A DNA stretch of 64,000 nt from Acidimicrobiales bacterium (GCA_030446545.1 JAUJNB010000002.1:1-64000), one strand, 5' to 3'. Counted from the first letter of the stretch, positions 1 to 10,731 are shown. Made by a program: numbers and translations. The notes: generated by a model not told the origin, from the sequence alone.

Positions 1-1138
1 GAGCGTCGACCGTGCCGCCGTGGGCAGTGGCGATGGACCGCACGATCGACAGCCCCAAGCCGGCGCCGGTCACCGAAGCGGTCCGCGCCGGCGCTCCCCG
101 TCGGAAGGGCTCGAACAGTGAGTCCAGTGACTCGACGGCCACCGGTGGACCGCTGTTGCGGACGGTCAAGCGGGCCCGGCCGACCGATGCCCCTGCCCCC
201 AGCTCCAACCACCCGCCCGCGACGTTGTGGCGCACCGCGTTCTCGACCAGGTTGTCGACCAGACGCTGTAGGAGCACCGGATCGCCCAGCACCGGGGCGG
301 GGTGCAGGTCGACGTCGAGGGTGATCCCGGCCGCGGTGCGCTCGGCGCCCACATGATCGACGGCCACTCGCGCCAGGTCGGCCAGATCGGTGGCGGTCAG
401 GCGCTCGCGGCCTCGATCGCTCCGGGCCAACATGAGCAATCCGTCCAGCAGGGCGTTGGTCCGGGTGATGGCCCCGAGCACGGTCGCTGCCATGTCCCGT
501 AGCTCGGAGGCCGAGATGTCGGGGTCGGCCAGGGCGACGTCGATCTCGGTGCGCATGATGGCGAGCGGCGTCCGCAGCTCGTGAGCCGCGTTGGCCGCGA
601 ATCGGCGTTGGCTCTCGAAGGCGGTGTCGAGGCGGGCGAGCATGGAGTCGAAGGTGTCGGCCAGCTCCTTGAGCTCGTCTTCGGGCCCGGCCATGGCGAT
701 GCGTTCGTGCAGGTTCTCCTCCGACAATCGCTGCGCCGCCCCGGTGATCTCCTGCAGTGGGCGCAGGATGCGACCGGCCACCACCCATCCGAGGCCCACC
801 GAGGCCACGGCGGTGACCGCCAACGCCTGGGCGGACTGCAGCACGAGCTGGTCGAGCGTCTGGTCGCGTAGCTGCTGTTCGAACGCTTCGATGGCCGCAT
901 CGATCTCGGAGCCGTCGATCGGGGCCGACCGGGTGGAGCGACCGAGCCGGGGGACGATGGTGTGGGGCTCGGGCTCGAACACCACCGGGCCGGGGGCCAC
1001 CTCCAAGCCGATGGCCACCCGGTCACTGACGAGACTGCGCCGCACCAGGGCGTAGTTGACGCCGAGCAGGATGGCCCCGGCCAGGAGGAAGAGGCCGCCG
1101 TAGACCAGGGTCAGGCGGAGTCGGATGCTCGGCTTCAC
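1..1138 (-). CDS. Sensor histidine kinase with HAMP domain, cut by window edge
   Basis: Membrane sensor kinase of a two-component system; the last C-terminal residues lie outside the window. The chosen start is a GTG at 1138 (another GTG lies 12 bases upstream). A first membrane helix spans about residues 7-30, followed by a short extracytoplasmic segment and a second helix near 98-120. A HAMP linker leads to the phosphoacceptor motif AANAAHELRTPL with His at about 186. The N box LVDNLVENAVRHN and the G2-like GAGLGLSIVRSIATAHGG lie close to the cut end. It is divergent from the lipoprotein/exporter operon that starts at 1365, so control of that operon is plausible. No response regulator gene lies upstream of it in the window; one may lie past the left edge. 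The role is sure; the signal is unknown. Confidence 0.88.
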   Translation of the reverse strand, partial: MKPSIRLRLTLVYGGLFLLAGAILLGVNYALVRRSLVSDRVAIGLEVAPGPVVFEPEPHTIVPRLGRSTRSAPIDGSEIDAAIEAFEQQLRDQTLDQLVLQSAQALAVTAVASVGLGWVVAGRILRPLQEITGAAQRLSEENLHERIAMAGPEDELKELADTFDSMLARLDTAFESQRRFAANAAHELRTPLAIMRTEIDVALADPDISASELRDMAATVLGAITRTNALLDGLLMLARSDRGRERLTATDLADLARVAVDHVGAERTAAGITLDVDLHPAPVLGDPVLLQRLVDNLVENAVRHNVAGGWLELGAGASVGRARLTVRNSGPPVAVESLDSLFEPFRRGAPARTASVTGAGLGLSIVRSIATAHGGTVDA

Positions 1139-1364
1139 GGACGGCGGCACCCGGCACCGGGCGAATGGGCCCCCTTGTCGACCACCACTACCGGCACCTG
1201 CACCCTCCTCTCCCCGCTCCGGGGCCCGCAGCGTAGGAGCTAGCGAGTCCCAGCTTCCCCCATCCGGCATAACCCCGGGATAAGGCCGGGGCCCAACGGT
1301 GGCTTTACCAGTCGGGGCGTAGGACGGAACTGCCGACCGACGGCAAACCGACTGGAGGAGAGAC

Positions 1365-2003
1365 ATGGAAACCATGGATGACAGGTCCGTGCGCAGGAAC
1401 AGGCGACGTTCGCCGCTCGCGCTCCTCGGGGCCACGGCGGCCGTGGTCGCCCTGCTGGTGTCGGCGTGTGGCGGAGGGGGCAGCCACCCGAGCGGGGTGG
1501 CCAGCCTGGGTGATCCCGCCACCGCCGACGCCGGCACCGGTGACGACTCCGGCACCAAGACCTTCGAGGATGCCCTGCTGGAGCTCACCGAGTGCATGCG
1601 CGAGCAGGGCATCGACATGCCCGACCCCGCCACTGCGGCCGGGGGCGGCAGCGAGATCGTGGTGGAGCCTGGCGCCGGCGCCGTGGCGATCGACGAGGAA
1701 GAGTTCGGGGCCGCCGAGAAGCAGTGTGGCCACCTGATGAAGGGCTTCGAGCCCGATCTCAGCCCGGAGGAGATGGACCGCATGCAGGACGAGATGCTGA
1801 CCTTCGCCCGCTGCATGCGCGAGCGCGGCATCGACATGCCCGACCCCGAGGTGGACGGCGGCATGCGGGTGGAGATCGGCGGGGACGGCATCGACCCCCA
1901 CGACCCCGACTTCCAGGCAGCCGAGAAGGAGTGCCGTCCCAAGGGTGCGACCGGTGTCGGACCCACCGGCGGTCCCGATTCCGAGGGGGTCGTGGAGTCA
2001 TGA
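1365..2003 (+). CDS. Secreted lipoprotein with an internal duplication
   Basis: Predicted 212-residue exported lipoprotein. An arginine-rich N-terminus and a hydrophobic stretch (about 17-34) end in a lipobox LLVSACGG with the modified Cys at 35. The mature part carries two copies of one unit: CMREQGIDMPDP with Cys near 77 and CMRERGIDMPDPE with Cys near 150, each followed 30-45 residues later by another Cys (KQCGHL, KECRPK). This suggests a duplicated small fold with paired cysteines. The stop overlaps the start of the membrane-fusion gene (ATGA), so it is the first gene of the exporter operon and may be its surface partner. ATG 1374 is an alternative start. The molecular function is unknown. 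The 226 bases between it and the divergent kinase gene should hold both promoters; I see no clear -35/-10. Confidence 0.85.
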   Translation: METMDDRSVRRNRRRSPLALLGATAAVVALLVSACGGGGSHPSGVASLGDPATADAGTGDDSGTKTFEDALLELTECMREQGIDMPDPATAAGGGSEIVVEPGAGAVAIDEEEFGAAEKQCGHLMKGFEPDLSPEEMDRMQDEMLTFARCMRERGIDMPDPEVDGGMRVEIGGDGIDPHDPDFQAAEKECRPKGATGVGPTGGPDSEGVVES

Positions 2004-3177
2004 GCGCCCAGACGCTGACGCAGATCCACCCGACCAACGGCACGACTCCGCCGACCCCTGCGCCCGAGCCACCCCGGCCACCCCGGCGACGGCGCCGGGC
2101 CCTGGCGGGTGGGATCGTGGCGGTCGCCGTGGTGGCGGCGCTGGTCGCCGCCGGCACCGTCGACGATCCCGGCACCGTCCCCGGTGACGAACCCGCCACC
2201 GCCACCGCCACCGCCCCGGTCAGCCGACACACGCTGGCCCAGCAGGAGGAGCTCGACGGCACCCTCGGCTACACCGGGACCTACGCCGTCGTCAACCAAC
2301 GCCAGGGCACGCTCACCGGCACCCCGGGTGAAGGCTCGGTGGTGGACCGGGGACAAGTGCTCTACGAAGTGGACGGGCAACCGGTGTACCTGATGGTCGG
2401 AGGGCGGCCGGCGTGGCGGCCACTGGACGAGACCGTCGACGACGGACCGGACGTCCGCCAGCTGGAGGAGAACCTGGTGGCCCTGGGCCACGCCAACGAC
2501 CAGAACCTGACCGTCGACGACGACTTCACCGAAGCCACCACCGCGGCGGTCAAGCGGTGGCAGGACGCCACCGGCGCCGAGGAGGACGGGGTGGTCGAGC
2601 TCGGGGAGATCGTCTTTCTCCCCAGTGCGCTGCGGGTCACCGATCACCCGGTGGCCCTCGGGACCCAGGCCCCTCCCGACACCTCGGTGCTCGCGGGAAC
2701 GTCGTCGGAGCGCACGGTGACCGTCGATCTCGACGCACGCCGCCAGGTCCTGGTGGCCACCGGCGATGCCGTCGAGGTCGAGCTGCCCGACGGCACCCGG
2801 ACCCCGGGGACGATCGCCAGCGTCGGCATCGTCGCCTCGGCACCCGAGGACGACGACGGCAGTGGATCAGGTGACGGGTCCGGTGGTGTAGGCAGCGACC
2901 CCACCGTCGAGGTCGTCGTCACCCTGGCCGACCCGGGTGCGAGCGGGGCGCTCGACCAAGCTCCGGTGGAGGTCGTGGTCGGCCGGAACCGGGTCGAGAA
3001 CGTGCTGGCGGTACCGGTGAACGCCCTGCTGGCCCTGGCCGAGGGTGGCTACGCGGTCGAGGTGGACGAAGCCGGGAGCCGGCGGCTGCTGGCGGTCGAG
3101 CTGGGACTGTTCGCCGACGGGATGGTCGAGGTGAGCGGCGACGGTCTCACCGAAGGCATGTCGGTGGTGGTGCCGGT

Positions 3178-3181
<4 letters not shown>
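2000..3181 (+). CDS. Periplasmic-adaptor / membrane-fusion-like protein with peptidoglycan-binding-type insert
   Basis: A 393-residue membrane-anchored adaptor of a MacB-type exporter. After a Pro-rich, Arg-rich cytoplasmic tail, one helix (about 35-55) precedes the outer domain. The part around [18 protein letters not shown] looks like the biotinyl-lipoyl half-barrel of HlyD-type adaptors. Inserted in it is a peptidoglycan-binding-1-like segment ([14 protein letters not shown] to [10 protein letters not shown]). The second half-barrel and beta-barrel follow, split by an acidic Gly/Ser linker. The start ATG at 2000 overlaps the preceding stop and the end overlaps the ABC ATPase start. A longer open frame runs upstream from 1592 but it only shadows the lipoprotein gene. 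Similar adaptor-ATPase-permease triplets are common in actinobacteria; the exported substrate is unknown. Confidence 0.85.
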
Positions 3182-3977
<796 letters not shown>

Positions 3978-3981
<4 letters not shown>

Positions 3982-5180
3982 TCACCTCGGCGCCCACCCG
4001 GTCCCGGCTCCACCACCGGGACCTGCTCCTTCTCGGCAGCGTGGGCCTGCGCAGTCGCAAGCTGCGGGCCCTGTTGTCGGCCCTGGGCATCGCCATCGGC
4101 ATCGCCGCCATGGTCGCCGTGCTCGGCATCTCGGCTTCGAGCCGGGCCGACCTCGTGGCCCAGCTCGATCAGCTCGGCACCAACTTGTTGCGGGTGGCCC
4201 CGGGCCAGACCCTGGGTGGGGAGGACGCCACCCTGCCCCCCGAGGCCCCGGGGATGATCGGTCGGGTCGGCCCCGTCGAGGCAGTCTCGGCGACCGCCAG
4301 CGTGGACGCCAACGTCTACCGCAGCGACCAGATCCCGGTGGCCGAGACGGGAGGCATCGGGGTCCGGGCCGCCGACCCGGCGTTGCTCGACACCCTCGGC
4401 GGCAAGGTGGCCGCCGGCGCCTTCCTCAACGACGCCACCGCCCGCTACCCGGCGGTGGTGCTGGGATCGATGGCAGCCGAGCGGTTGGGCGTCACCCGGG
4501 CCGACGGAAGCGTCCAGGTGTGGTTGGGGGACCAGTGGTTCAGCGTGGTGGGAATCCTCGAACCGTTGCCTCTCGCCCCCGAGATCGACCGCTCTGCGCT
4601 CATCGGCTTCCCGGTGGCGGCGGAGCGCCTGGCCCACGACGGCGCTCCCAGCACGATCTACGTGCGCTCCGACCCCGAGGCGGTGGAGGACGTGCGGCGC
4701 GTGCTCGGTGCCAGCGCCAACCCCGACAACCCCGAGCAGGTGGAGGTCAGCCGGCCCTCCGACGCCCTTGCGGCCCGGGCCGCGGCCAACACCGCCCTCA
4801 CCTCGCTGCTCCTGGCCCTGGGCGGCGTGGCCTTGTTGGTGGGCGGTGTCGGCATCGCCAACGTCATGGTGATCTCGGTGCTGGAACGGCGCTCGGAGAT
4901 CGGGCTGCGGCGGGCGCTGGGCGCCACCCGGGGCCACGTCCGGGTGCAGTTCCTCACCGAGGCCCTGCTGCTGTCGGGGTTGGGTGGCATGGGCGGCGTC
5001 GTGCTCGGTGCCGCCGTCACCGCCGGTTTCGCCGCCACTCGCTCGGGGGCGTTAGTGGTGCCGCCAGTGGCGCTCGTGGGCGGGGTGGGCGCAGCCATGG
5101 CCATCGGTGCGCTGGCCGGGCTCTACCCGGCGGTGCGGGCGGCACGCCTGGCTCCCAGCGAGGCCTTGCGGACCGTCTGA
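3978..5180 (+). CDS. ABC transporter permease, MacB/FtsX family
   Basis: Permease of the MacB-type exporter, 400 residues. Helix 1 (about 25-48, [22 protein letters not shown]) is followed by a large extracytoplasmic domain of about 220 residues and then three helices in the C-terminal FtsX domain, which holds the family motif region [21 protein letters not shown]. With the lipoprotein, adaptor and ATPase it forms a complete four-gene export or envelope-stress unit. It ends the operon; the next gene is convergent and about 80 bases away. Drug, peptide or lipoprotein export are all possible. Confidence 0.93.
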
Positions 5181-5263
5181 GGCGGCGAACCAATCTGAGG
5201 CGCCTCGTGCGCGTCCGAGCTCAGGCAGGCGCAGCGCCCCTTGCCCACCAGTTGATCAGGAGG

Positions 5264-5644
5264 CTACCGGCGTGCCCTCGGAGGCAGCGCCGGCGAGCCG
5301 AAGCGGATCAGGTTGCCGTCGGGGTCGCAGTGCGCCCCTTCGGTGAGGCCGTACTCGGTGGGCCGGGGTGGGTGCAGTCTTCCGTCGACTCCGGCGGCGA
5401 CCCACTCGGCGTGGAGGGCATCGGCGTCGTCGACCCAGAGGTAGGCGCACGAGGTCGTCGTCCGGCAGTCGAGGTCTTCGACCTTGGCGATGTGCAGCTC
5501 GATCTCGTCCCGGCCGGCGTAGCCGTAGTAGTCGGCGTCCTCATAGGCCTCGACCTGGAACCCGAGGCGTTGGTAGTGACGGAGCGCCCTGGCGAGGTCG
5601 GTGGTCACGAACACCGGAGCGATTCGCCGCAACACGGTGCCCAC
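5264..5644 (-). CDS. VOC family (glyoxalase/bleomycin-resistance fold) protein
   Basis: Small 126-residue cytosolic protein of the vicinal oxygen chelate fold. The repeated beta-alpha-beta-beta-beta units are visible: PVFVTTDLARALRHYQRLGF at the start, DEIELHIAK in the first half and CDPDGNLIRFG at the end. The His in ELHIAK and the acidic residues near the C-terminal unit are typical metal-site positions. The length and the phrase AYLWVDDADALHAEW fit bleomycin-resistance-like members that act as binding proteins or unknown lyases/dioxygenases. It lies 6 bases downstream of the MFS gene on the same strand, so the two may be co-transcribed, hinting at a resistance or detoxification role. The substrate is unknown. 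Confidence 0.85.
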   Translation of the reverse strand: MGTVLRRIAPVFVTTDLARALRHYQRLGFQVEAYEDADYYGYAGRDEIELHIAKVEDLDCRTTTSCAYLWVDDADALHAEWVAAGVDGRLHPPRPTEYGLTEGAHCDPDGNLIRFGSPALPPRARR

Positions 5645-5650
5645 GGGTCG

Positions 5651-7027
5651 TCAATCTATCTCCGGTGCTCCCGGCCGGCGGTCCCCGACGTCCATGGCGG
5701 CCGACTCCTCCAGCTCCATGCCCCTGGTCTCGGGCAGCCGGAAAAAGGCGAGGGTGGCCAGCAGGGCCGGCGCCGAGACCACCACGGCGGCCCCGGCGAA
5801 ACCGTCGAGGCGGTCGGCCAGGACGCCGAAGACGAGCAGACCGGCCACGGCCCCCACCACGCCCGTCGCCACCAGCCAGCCGGCCACGCGCCCCCTGAAC
5901 TGGGTGGGGAAGAGCTCGTTGGCGAGGGAGGCGACGGTGGGGGCGAAGGCGTAGCCGGTGAACACCGACAGCAGGGCCCCGACGATGGTGGTGGGCAGCC
6001 CGGCGGCGTAGGTCGACATGGCGGCCAGGCTTACGCCGGCCAGGGCCGCGGCCGCCGTGGGCCGGCGACCCCAGCGGTCGGCGCCCCAGCGGCCGAGGAC
6101 CAGGCCCCCCAGGCCCACCGGCACCGCCGCCAGATAGAGGGCGGCGGTGACGGCGGGTGAGACGTCGAGGACTCCTTCGGCGTAGACGTACACGAAGCTG
6201 TTGGCCGGACCGGTGACAAAGGCGGCGGCGAAGGCGACCACCAGCATGGCCCTCAACCGCGACCGGCCCGTCGGGCCGAGGGCGCCCAGGCTGGCCAGGT
6301 GGCCGTGCCTGCCGGCGGCGCCGATCGGAGGGGGCCAGGCCCTCCCGCCGTCTCCGCCACCGACGCCGCTTCCATAGCGGTCGGGTTCGACCATCCACCG
6401 GGCCAGGAGCGGGAGGAGGAGCAGGGGGACCGCAGCCAGGGCGAAAGTGCCCCGGAAGCCGAAGCTCGCCGGCACCAGGCCCCGCACCACCGCCACCAGG
6501 GCGGCGCCCGAGCCATAGCCGGCGGCGACCAGAGCAACGGCCTTGGCCCGATCCGAGCTGGCCGTGTGCTCGCCTGCCACCACCTGGGCCACGGCGTTGG
6601 TGGCGCTGAGGAAGGGCCGGCTCAAGCCGAAGGCGGCCACGAACCACCAGTAGCCGGGGCTGAATGCGCCCAGTGCCACCAGGGCCAGCCCGACGCCGGT
6701 ACAGCCGAGCAGGACGCGGCTGCGTCCCCGCCGGTCGGCCAGGGCGGCGAGGGGCAGGGCACCGAGCGACGCCAGACGGATGACGGCCAGGCCGACCCCG
6801 AGCACGGTCCCCGACAAGCCCGCCTGCTCGGCCACCGAGGCGCCCCCGCGCACCTCCCCGAAGGCCTCGGCCACGTCGGCCAGCGCCGCCACCGCCCCGA
6901 ACTGGCCGAAACCCGAGGCGATGGCCACGGCGGCCACGCTCACCACCGGGGCCTGGCGCCAGCGGTAGAGCCGGAGGGCCGGGTCCGACGATCCCGGTGG
7001 GGAGAGGGGCAAACGGTCAGCGGCCAT
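5651..7027 (-). CDS. MFS transporter
   Basis: Major facilitator superfamily protein, 458 residues, with about 12 hydrophobic helices. The loop after helix 2 carries ALADRRGRSRVL, a good match to the MFS loop 2-3 signature (GxLaDRxGRrxxl). The corresponding loop of the second half reads GRWGADRWGRRPT. This clear double signature resembles sugar/organic-acid or drug transporter subfamilies (helix 1 begins after RLYRWRQAPV). It starts at ATG 7027, divergent from hisS, and precedes the VOC gene. Substrate unknown. Confidence 0.9.
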   Translation of the reverse strand: MAADRLPLSPPGSSDPALRLYRWRQAPVVSVAAVAIASGFGQFGAVAALADVAEAFGEVRGGASVAEQAGLSGTVLGVGLAVIRLASLGALPLAALADRRGRSRVLLGCTGVGLALVALGAFSPGYWWFVAAFGLSRPFLSATNAVAQVVAGEHTASSDRAKAVALVAAGYGSGAALVAVVRGLVPASFGFRGTFALAAVPLLLLPLLARWMVEPDRYGSGVGGGDGGRAWPPPIGAAGRHGHLASLGALGPTGRSRLRAMLVVAFAAAFVTGPANSFVYVYAEGVLDVSPAVTAALYLAAVPVGLGGLVLGRWGADRWGRRPTAAAALAGVSLAAMSTYAAGLPTTIVGALLSVFTGYAFAPTVASLANELFPTQFRGRVAGWLVATGVVGAVAGLLVFGVLADRLDGFAGAAVVVSAPALLATLAFFRLPETRGMELEESAAMDVGDRRPGAPEID

Positions 7028-7088
7028 GCCGGGGCCTGACGGTAGCCTCGCCCCCCGTGCCGTTCGTGCCCCTCGCCGCCAGCTGCGG

Positions 7089-8348
7089 ATGAGCTCCCGA
7101 TCCTTTCAGGCCCCGACGGGGACCCGCGACGTGCTGCCGCCCGAGTCGGCCCGTTGGCGGGCGCTGATTGCCCGCTTCGACGCCCTCGCCACCCTGGCCG
7201 GCTACGGCCTGGTGGTGGGCCCCATGTTCGAGGAGGTCGGGGTCTTCCAGCGGGTGGGGGAGAGCACCGACGTGGTGCGCAAGGAGATGTACGACTTCGA
7301 GGACAAAGGCGGCCGGCACCTGGCCCTTCGGCCCGAGGGCACGGCCTCGGTGGTGCGGGCCTACGTGCAGCACCGGCCCACACCGCCCTGGAAGGTCTGG
7401 TACTGCGCCCCCAGCTTCCGCTACGAACGGCCCCAGGCTGGGCGCTACCGCCAGCACCACCAACTGGGGGTGGAGGCGCTCGGGGCCGCCGATCCCGAGC
7501 TCGATGTCGAGGTGGTCGCCTTGGCCCGGGCCCTGTACGACGCCGTGGGCCTGGTGCGGGTGACGCTGCTGTTGAACTCGATCGGCGACGCAGTCTGTCG
7601 ACCCGGGTACCTCGACCTGCTCGAGGCCTTCCTCGTCGTGCGCAACGCCCGGCTCTGCGGGGAGCACCGCCTGGGCGCCCGCCAGAACCCGTTGCGCGTG
7701 CTCGATTGCAAGCGCCCCGAGTGCCGGGAGACGACCGCCGACGCGCCGCGCATCGTCGACCACCTGTGCGAGGCCTGCGCCCACCACTTCCGCGGGGTGC
7801 AGGAGGGCCTGTCCAGCCTCGGCGTGGCCTTCGTCCTCGACGCCCGCCTGGTCCGGGGTTTCGACTACTACACCCGTACCGCCTTCGAGTTCCAGGCGGA
7901 GGCGTTGGAGAGCGCCCAGAGCACCATCGGCGCCGGCGGCCGCTACGACGGCCTGGTGGAGGCGCTGGGCGGTCCGGCCACCCCGGGGGTCGGCTTCGGC
8001 ATCGGCATCGAGCGGGTGCTCCTGGCCTGCGACGCCGAAGGCGTCCTGCCGGTGCCGACCACCGGCGTCGACGTGTGGGTGGTCGACGTCACCGGCACCG
8101 GCGCAGCCGGGGCGCTGGCCTGGGCGCTGCGTCGGGCCGGCATCGCCGCCGACCGGGGATTCGACGCCCGCTCCATGCGGGCCCAGATGAAGTTGGCCGA
8201 CCGCTCCGGCGCCCGGCTCGCCCTCATCGTGGGCGACGAGGAGCAGCGCTCGGGTACCGTCTCGGTCCGGGACCTGCGCGCCGAGGGCGATCAGCAGGTC
8301 GTCGCCCGCGGCGAGGTCGTCGCCCTCGTCAAGGAGCTGTTGGCATGA
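7089..8348 (+). CDS. hisS: Histidyl-tRNA synthetase
   Basis: Class II histidyl-tRNA synthetase (419 residues) that charges tRNA-His. Visible marks are the N-terminal QAPTGTRDVLPPE, motif 2 with FRYERPQAGRYRQHHQLGVE, the histidine-specific segments LVRGFDYYTRTAFEF and GAGGRYDGLVEALGG, motif 3 GFGIGIERVLL, and the C-terminal anticodon-binding domain. ATG 7089 is chosen because the family begins right before the GTRD motif; an open frame extends upstream to 7026 but has no family match. The stop overlaps the aspS start (ATGA), giving the common hisS-aspS pair. Confidence 0.96.
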   Translation: MSSRSFQAPTGTRDVLPPESARWRALIARFDALATLAGYGLVVGPMFEEVGVFQRVGESTDVVRKEMYDFEDKGGRHLALRPEGTASVVRAYVQHRPTPPWKVWYCAPSFRYERPQAGRYRQHHQLGVEALGAADPELDVEVVALARALYDAVGLVRVTLLLNSIGDAVCRPGYLDLLEAFLVVRNARLCGEHRLGARQNPLRVLDCKRPECRETTADAPRIVDHLCEACAHHFRGVQEGLSSLGVAFVLDARLVRGFDYYTRTAFEFQAEALESAQSTIGAGGRYDGLVEALGGPATPGVGFGIGIERVLLACDAEGVLPVPTTGVDVWVVDVTGTGAAGALAWALRRAGIAADRGFDARSMRAQMKLADRSGARLALIVGDEEQRSGTVSVRDLRAEGDQQVVARGEVVALVKELLA

Positions 8349-10114
8349 CCCCCGCGCCTCCGCCGGATCTCTCGGCCCATCCGGCCACCTCCTTGCGCAC
8401 CGACCGCTGCGGTGACCTCCGGGCCGGCGACGTCGGCCGGGCCGTGTCGCTGTGCGGCTGGGTGGCCCGACGACGCCAGCACGGTGAGCACCTGGCCTTC
8501 GTGGATCTCCGGGACCGTTCCGGCGTGGTGCAGTGCGTGGTCGACGGGGCCTCGGAGCTGCGCTCGGAGTTCGTGGTGCGCATCACCGGCACGGTGCGAC
8601 CGCGTCCCGAGGGGACGGGCAACGCCGACTTGGCCACGGGCGAGGTCGAGGTGGGCGACTGCCAGGTGGAGGTGCTCAATCCGGCCGAGCCGCCACCGTT
8701 CCCCGTCAGCGACCGGGTGGAGGCCGACGAGGCCACCCGGTTGCGACATCGCTACATCGACCTGCGCCGAAACCGCATGCAGCGCAACCTGGTGGTGCGA
8801 GCCGCCGTCACCCGGGCCCTTCGTTCGGCCATGGACCGCCAGGGCTTCCTCGAAGTGGAGACGCCGTTGCTGTGGGTGCCCACCCCCGAGGGGGCCCGGG
8901 AGTTCGTCATCCCCTCCCGGCTGCAGCCCGGCCACTTCTACGTGTTGCCCCAGAGCCCCCAGCTGGCCAAGCAGCTGCTGATGGTCGCCGGCCTCGACCG
9001 CTATTACCAGATCGCCCGCTGCCTACGCGACGAGGACCTCCGCGCCGACCGGCAGTTCGAGTTCGCCCAGCTCGACCTCGAGGCCTCCTTCGTCAGCCAG
9101 GACGATGTGCTGGCCTTTGTGGCCGAGGCCGTCCTCGACGCCACCGAGGCCGCCACCGGGGCCCGACCGGACCCGATCGAGCGGCTCACCTGGACCGAGG
9201 CCATGGAGCGCTTCGGCTCCGACAAGCCCGACCTGCGGGCCGGCCCCGAGCTGGTGGAGCTGGGCCCGGTCTTCGCCCAGACCGCTTTCCGGGCCTTTGT
9301 CGGAGCCGACTGCATCAAGGGGATGCGGGCGCCGGGCCAGGGCGACCTCGGGCGCAACCGCCTCGACGCCCTCACCGAGTCGGCCAAGGGGCTCGGGGCC
9401 AAGGGCCTGGTGTGGCTGCGGGTGGGCGAGGGGGGCACCCTCGACTCGCCGGTGGCCAAGTTCCTCTCCGACGCCGAACGTGCCGGCCTGGTCGCGGCCG
9501 TGGAGGCCGAGCCCGGCGACCTGGTGCTGGTGGTGGCCGACGAACGGCCGACGGTGCGGGCCGTGCTGGGCCAACTGCGCCTCGACCTCGGTCGCCCGCC
9601 GGTGAGCGAGGGCGCCCGGCGCTTCGTGTGGATCACCGAGTTCCCCCTCTTCGAGGGGCTCGACGGCGAGGGCCGGCCCGTCCCCGCCCACCACGCCTTC
9701 ACCATGCCCCACCCCGACGACCTCGACCGACTGGAGTCCGACCCGCTGTCGGTGCGGTCCCAGTCCTATGACCTGGTGCTCAACGGCTGGGAGCTCGGCT
9801 CGGGCTCCATCCGTATCCACCGGGCCGACATCCAGTCCCGCATCTTCTCCGTGCTCGGCATCTCCGAGGCCGAGGCCCAAGCCCGCTTCGGGTTCCTGCT
9901 CGACGCCTTCCGCTACGGGGCGCCGCCCCACGGCGGGTTCGCAGTGGGCCTCGACCGCCTGGTGGCCATCCTCGCCGGTGAGGAGAACATCCGGGAGGTC
10001 ATCGCCTTCCCCAAGACGCAGTCGGGCCTGGACCCCCTCACCGGCGCCCCCGCCCCGGTCGCCCCCAAGCTCCTGGCCGGCCTGGGCATCAAGGTGCTGC
10101 CTGCCCCTGCCTGA
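8345..10114 (+). CDS. aspS: Aspartyl-tRNA synthetase
   Basis: Class II bacterial-type aspartyl-tRNA synthetase, 589 residues, the usual bacterial length. The N-terminal OB fold reads CGWVARRRQHGEHLAFVDLR. Motif 1/2 follow in FLEVETPLL and RDEDLRADRQFEFAQLDLE. The GAD insertion domain sits in the middle, and motif 3 is GLDRLVAILAGEENIREV, followed by AFPKTQSG. The ATG at 8345 overlaps the hisS stop. Whether it is discriminating or also charges tRNA-Asn cannot be told here, since no gatCAB or asnS is in view. Confidence 0.97.
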   Translation: MTPAPPPDLSAHPATSLRTDRCGDLRAGDVGRAVSLCGWVARRRQHGEHLAFVDLRDRSGVVQCVVDGASELRSEFVVRITGTVRPRPEGTGNADLATGEVEVGDCQVEVLNPAEPPPFPVSDRVEADEATRLRHRYIDLRRNRMQRNLVVRAAVTRALRSAMDRQGFLEVETPLLWVPTPEGAREFVIPSRLQPGHFYVLPQSPQLAKQLLMVAGLDRYYQIARCLRDEDLRADRQFEFAQLDLEASFVSQDDVLAFVAEAVLDATEAATGARPDPIERLTWTEAMERFGSDKPDLRAGPELVELGPVFAQTAFRAFVGADCIKGMRAPGQGDLGRNRLDALTESAKGLGAKGLVWLRVGEGGTLDSPVAKFLSDAERAGLVAAVEAEPGDLVLVVADERPTVRAVLGQLRLDLGRPPVSEGARRFVWITEFPLFEGLDGEGRPVPAHHAFTMPHPDDLDRLESDPLSVRSQSYDLVLNGWELGSGSIRIHRADIQSRIFSVLGISEAEAQARFGFLLDAFRYGAPPHGGFAVGLDRLVAILAGEENIREVIAFPKTQSGLDPLTGAPAPVAPKLLAGLGIKVLPAPA

Positions 10115-10119
10115 CCGGT

Positions 10120-10585
10120 TCAGCTAGCGGAGCTGGAGGTCCCGATCACGGTTCTCGGGCGATGTTCCAGGCGATCGAGCAAGCCGGCCAGCGCGGTCTC
10201 GATCTTGCCACTCTCGGCGGTAGGAGGAGCGGCCGGCGCAGTGCCCACTGAAGGCCATCCCGACGCTCACAGGGAGCGAAGCGACGATGGCGACCAGGTC
10301 CACGTCGCTGACCAGGAGGAGAGCAGCGGCGGCGACGGAACCGGACACCGCTCCTCCCGCCACGCACCAGGCGTGGGCGGTGCGCTGCTCCTGGACGTCG
10401 GCCTGGAACCGCACCAAGACCTGGCCGTCGGAATTTGGGGCCTTTGCCAACGCGAACTCGAGGCCGCGCACGCCGTTGAGCGTGAGGCGGTCGTTGAGGC
10501 GCAGTCGAGACGGAGATCCTCGCCCCGGCCTCGGTCGAGCTCGGCCCGCCCGCCCGCGACGAACCGACCGCTCCCGCCCGTCCGC
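10120..10585 (-). pseudogene. Frame-broken gene of unknown function with one membrane segment
   Basis: Protein-like sequence is visible on the minus strand but only by changing frame. The clearest piece is LNDRLTLNGVRGLEFALAK, then VLVRFQADVQEQRTAHAWC, then a hydrophobic stretch (VSGSVAAAALLLVSDVDLV onward). A convincing C-terminus is in another frame: ESGKIETALAGLLDRLEHR, ending at a stop at 10122-10120. A third frame gives a plausible upstream piece, AELDRGRGEDLRL. At least two single-base shifts are needed. No start codon is evident because the 5' side runs into the TG repeat. It is either a decayed gene or an intact gene with sequence errors; I do not recognise the family. This remnant and the repeat fill most of the 617-base gap between aspS and rarA. 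Confidence 0.4.
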
Positions 10586-10656
<71 letters not shown>

Positions 10657-10731
10657 CTGATGGCTGGAGCACCACCAGCGCACACAAAGCTGCGGCCGAG
10701 GGGCCCTTTCCGGTGGCTAGCGTCGACGGTC

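Noticed and set aside
1592-1999. Upstream extension of the membrane-fusion gene to 1592
   Set aside because: The extension reads the lipoprotein gene in another frame; ATG 2000 in an ATGA overlap gives a normal adaptor N-terminus.
7026-7088. Upstream extension of hisS
   Set aside because: No family similarity before residue M at 7089, and it overlaps the divergent MFS start.
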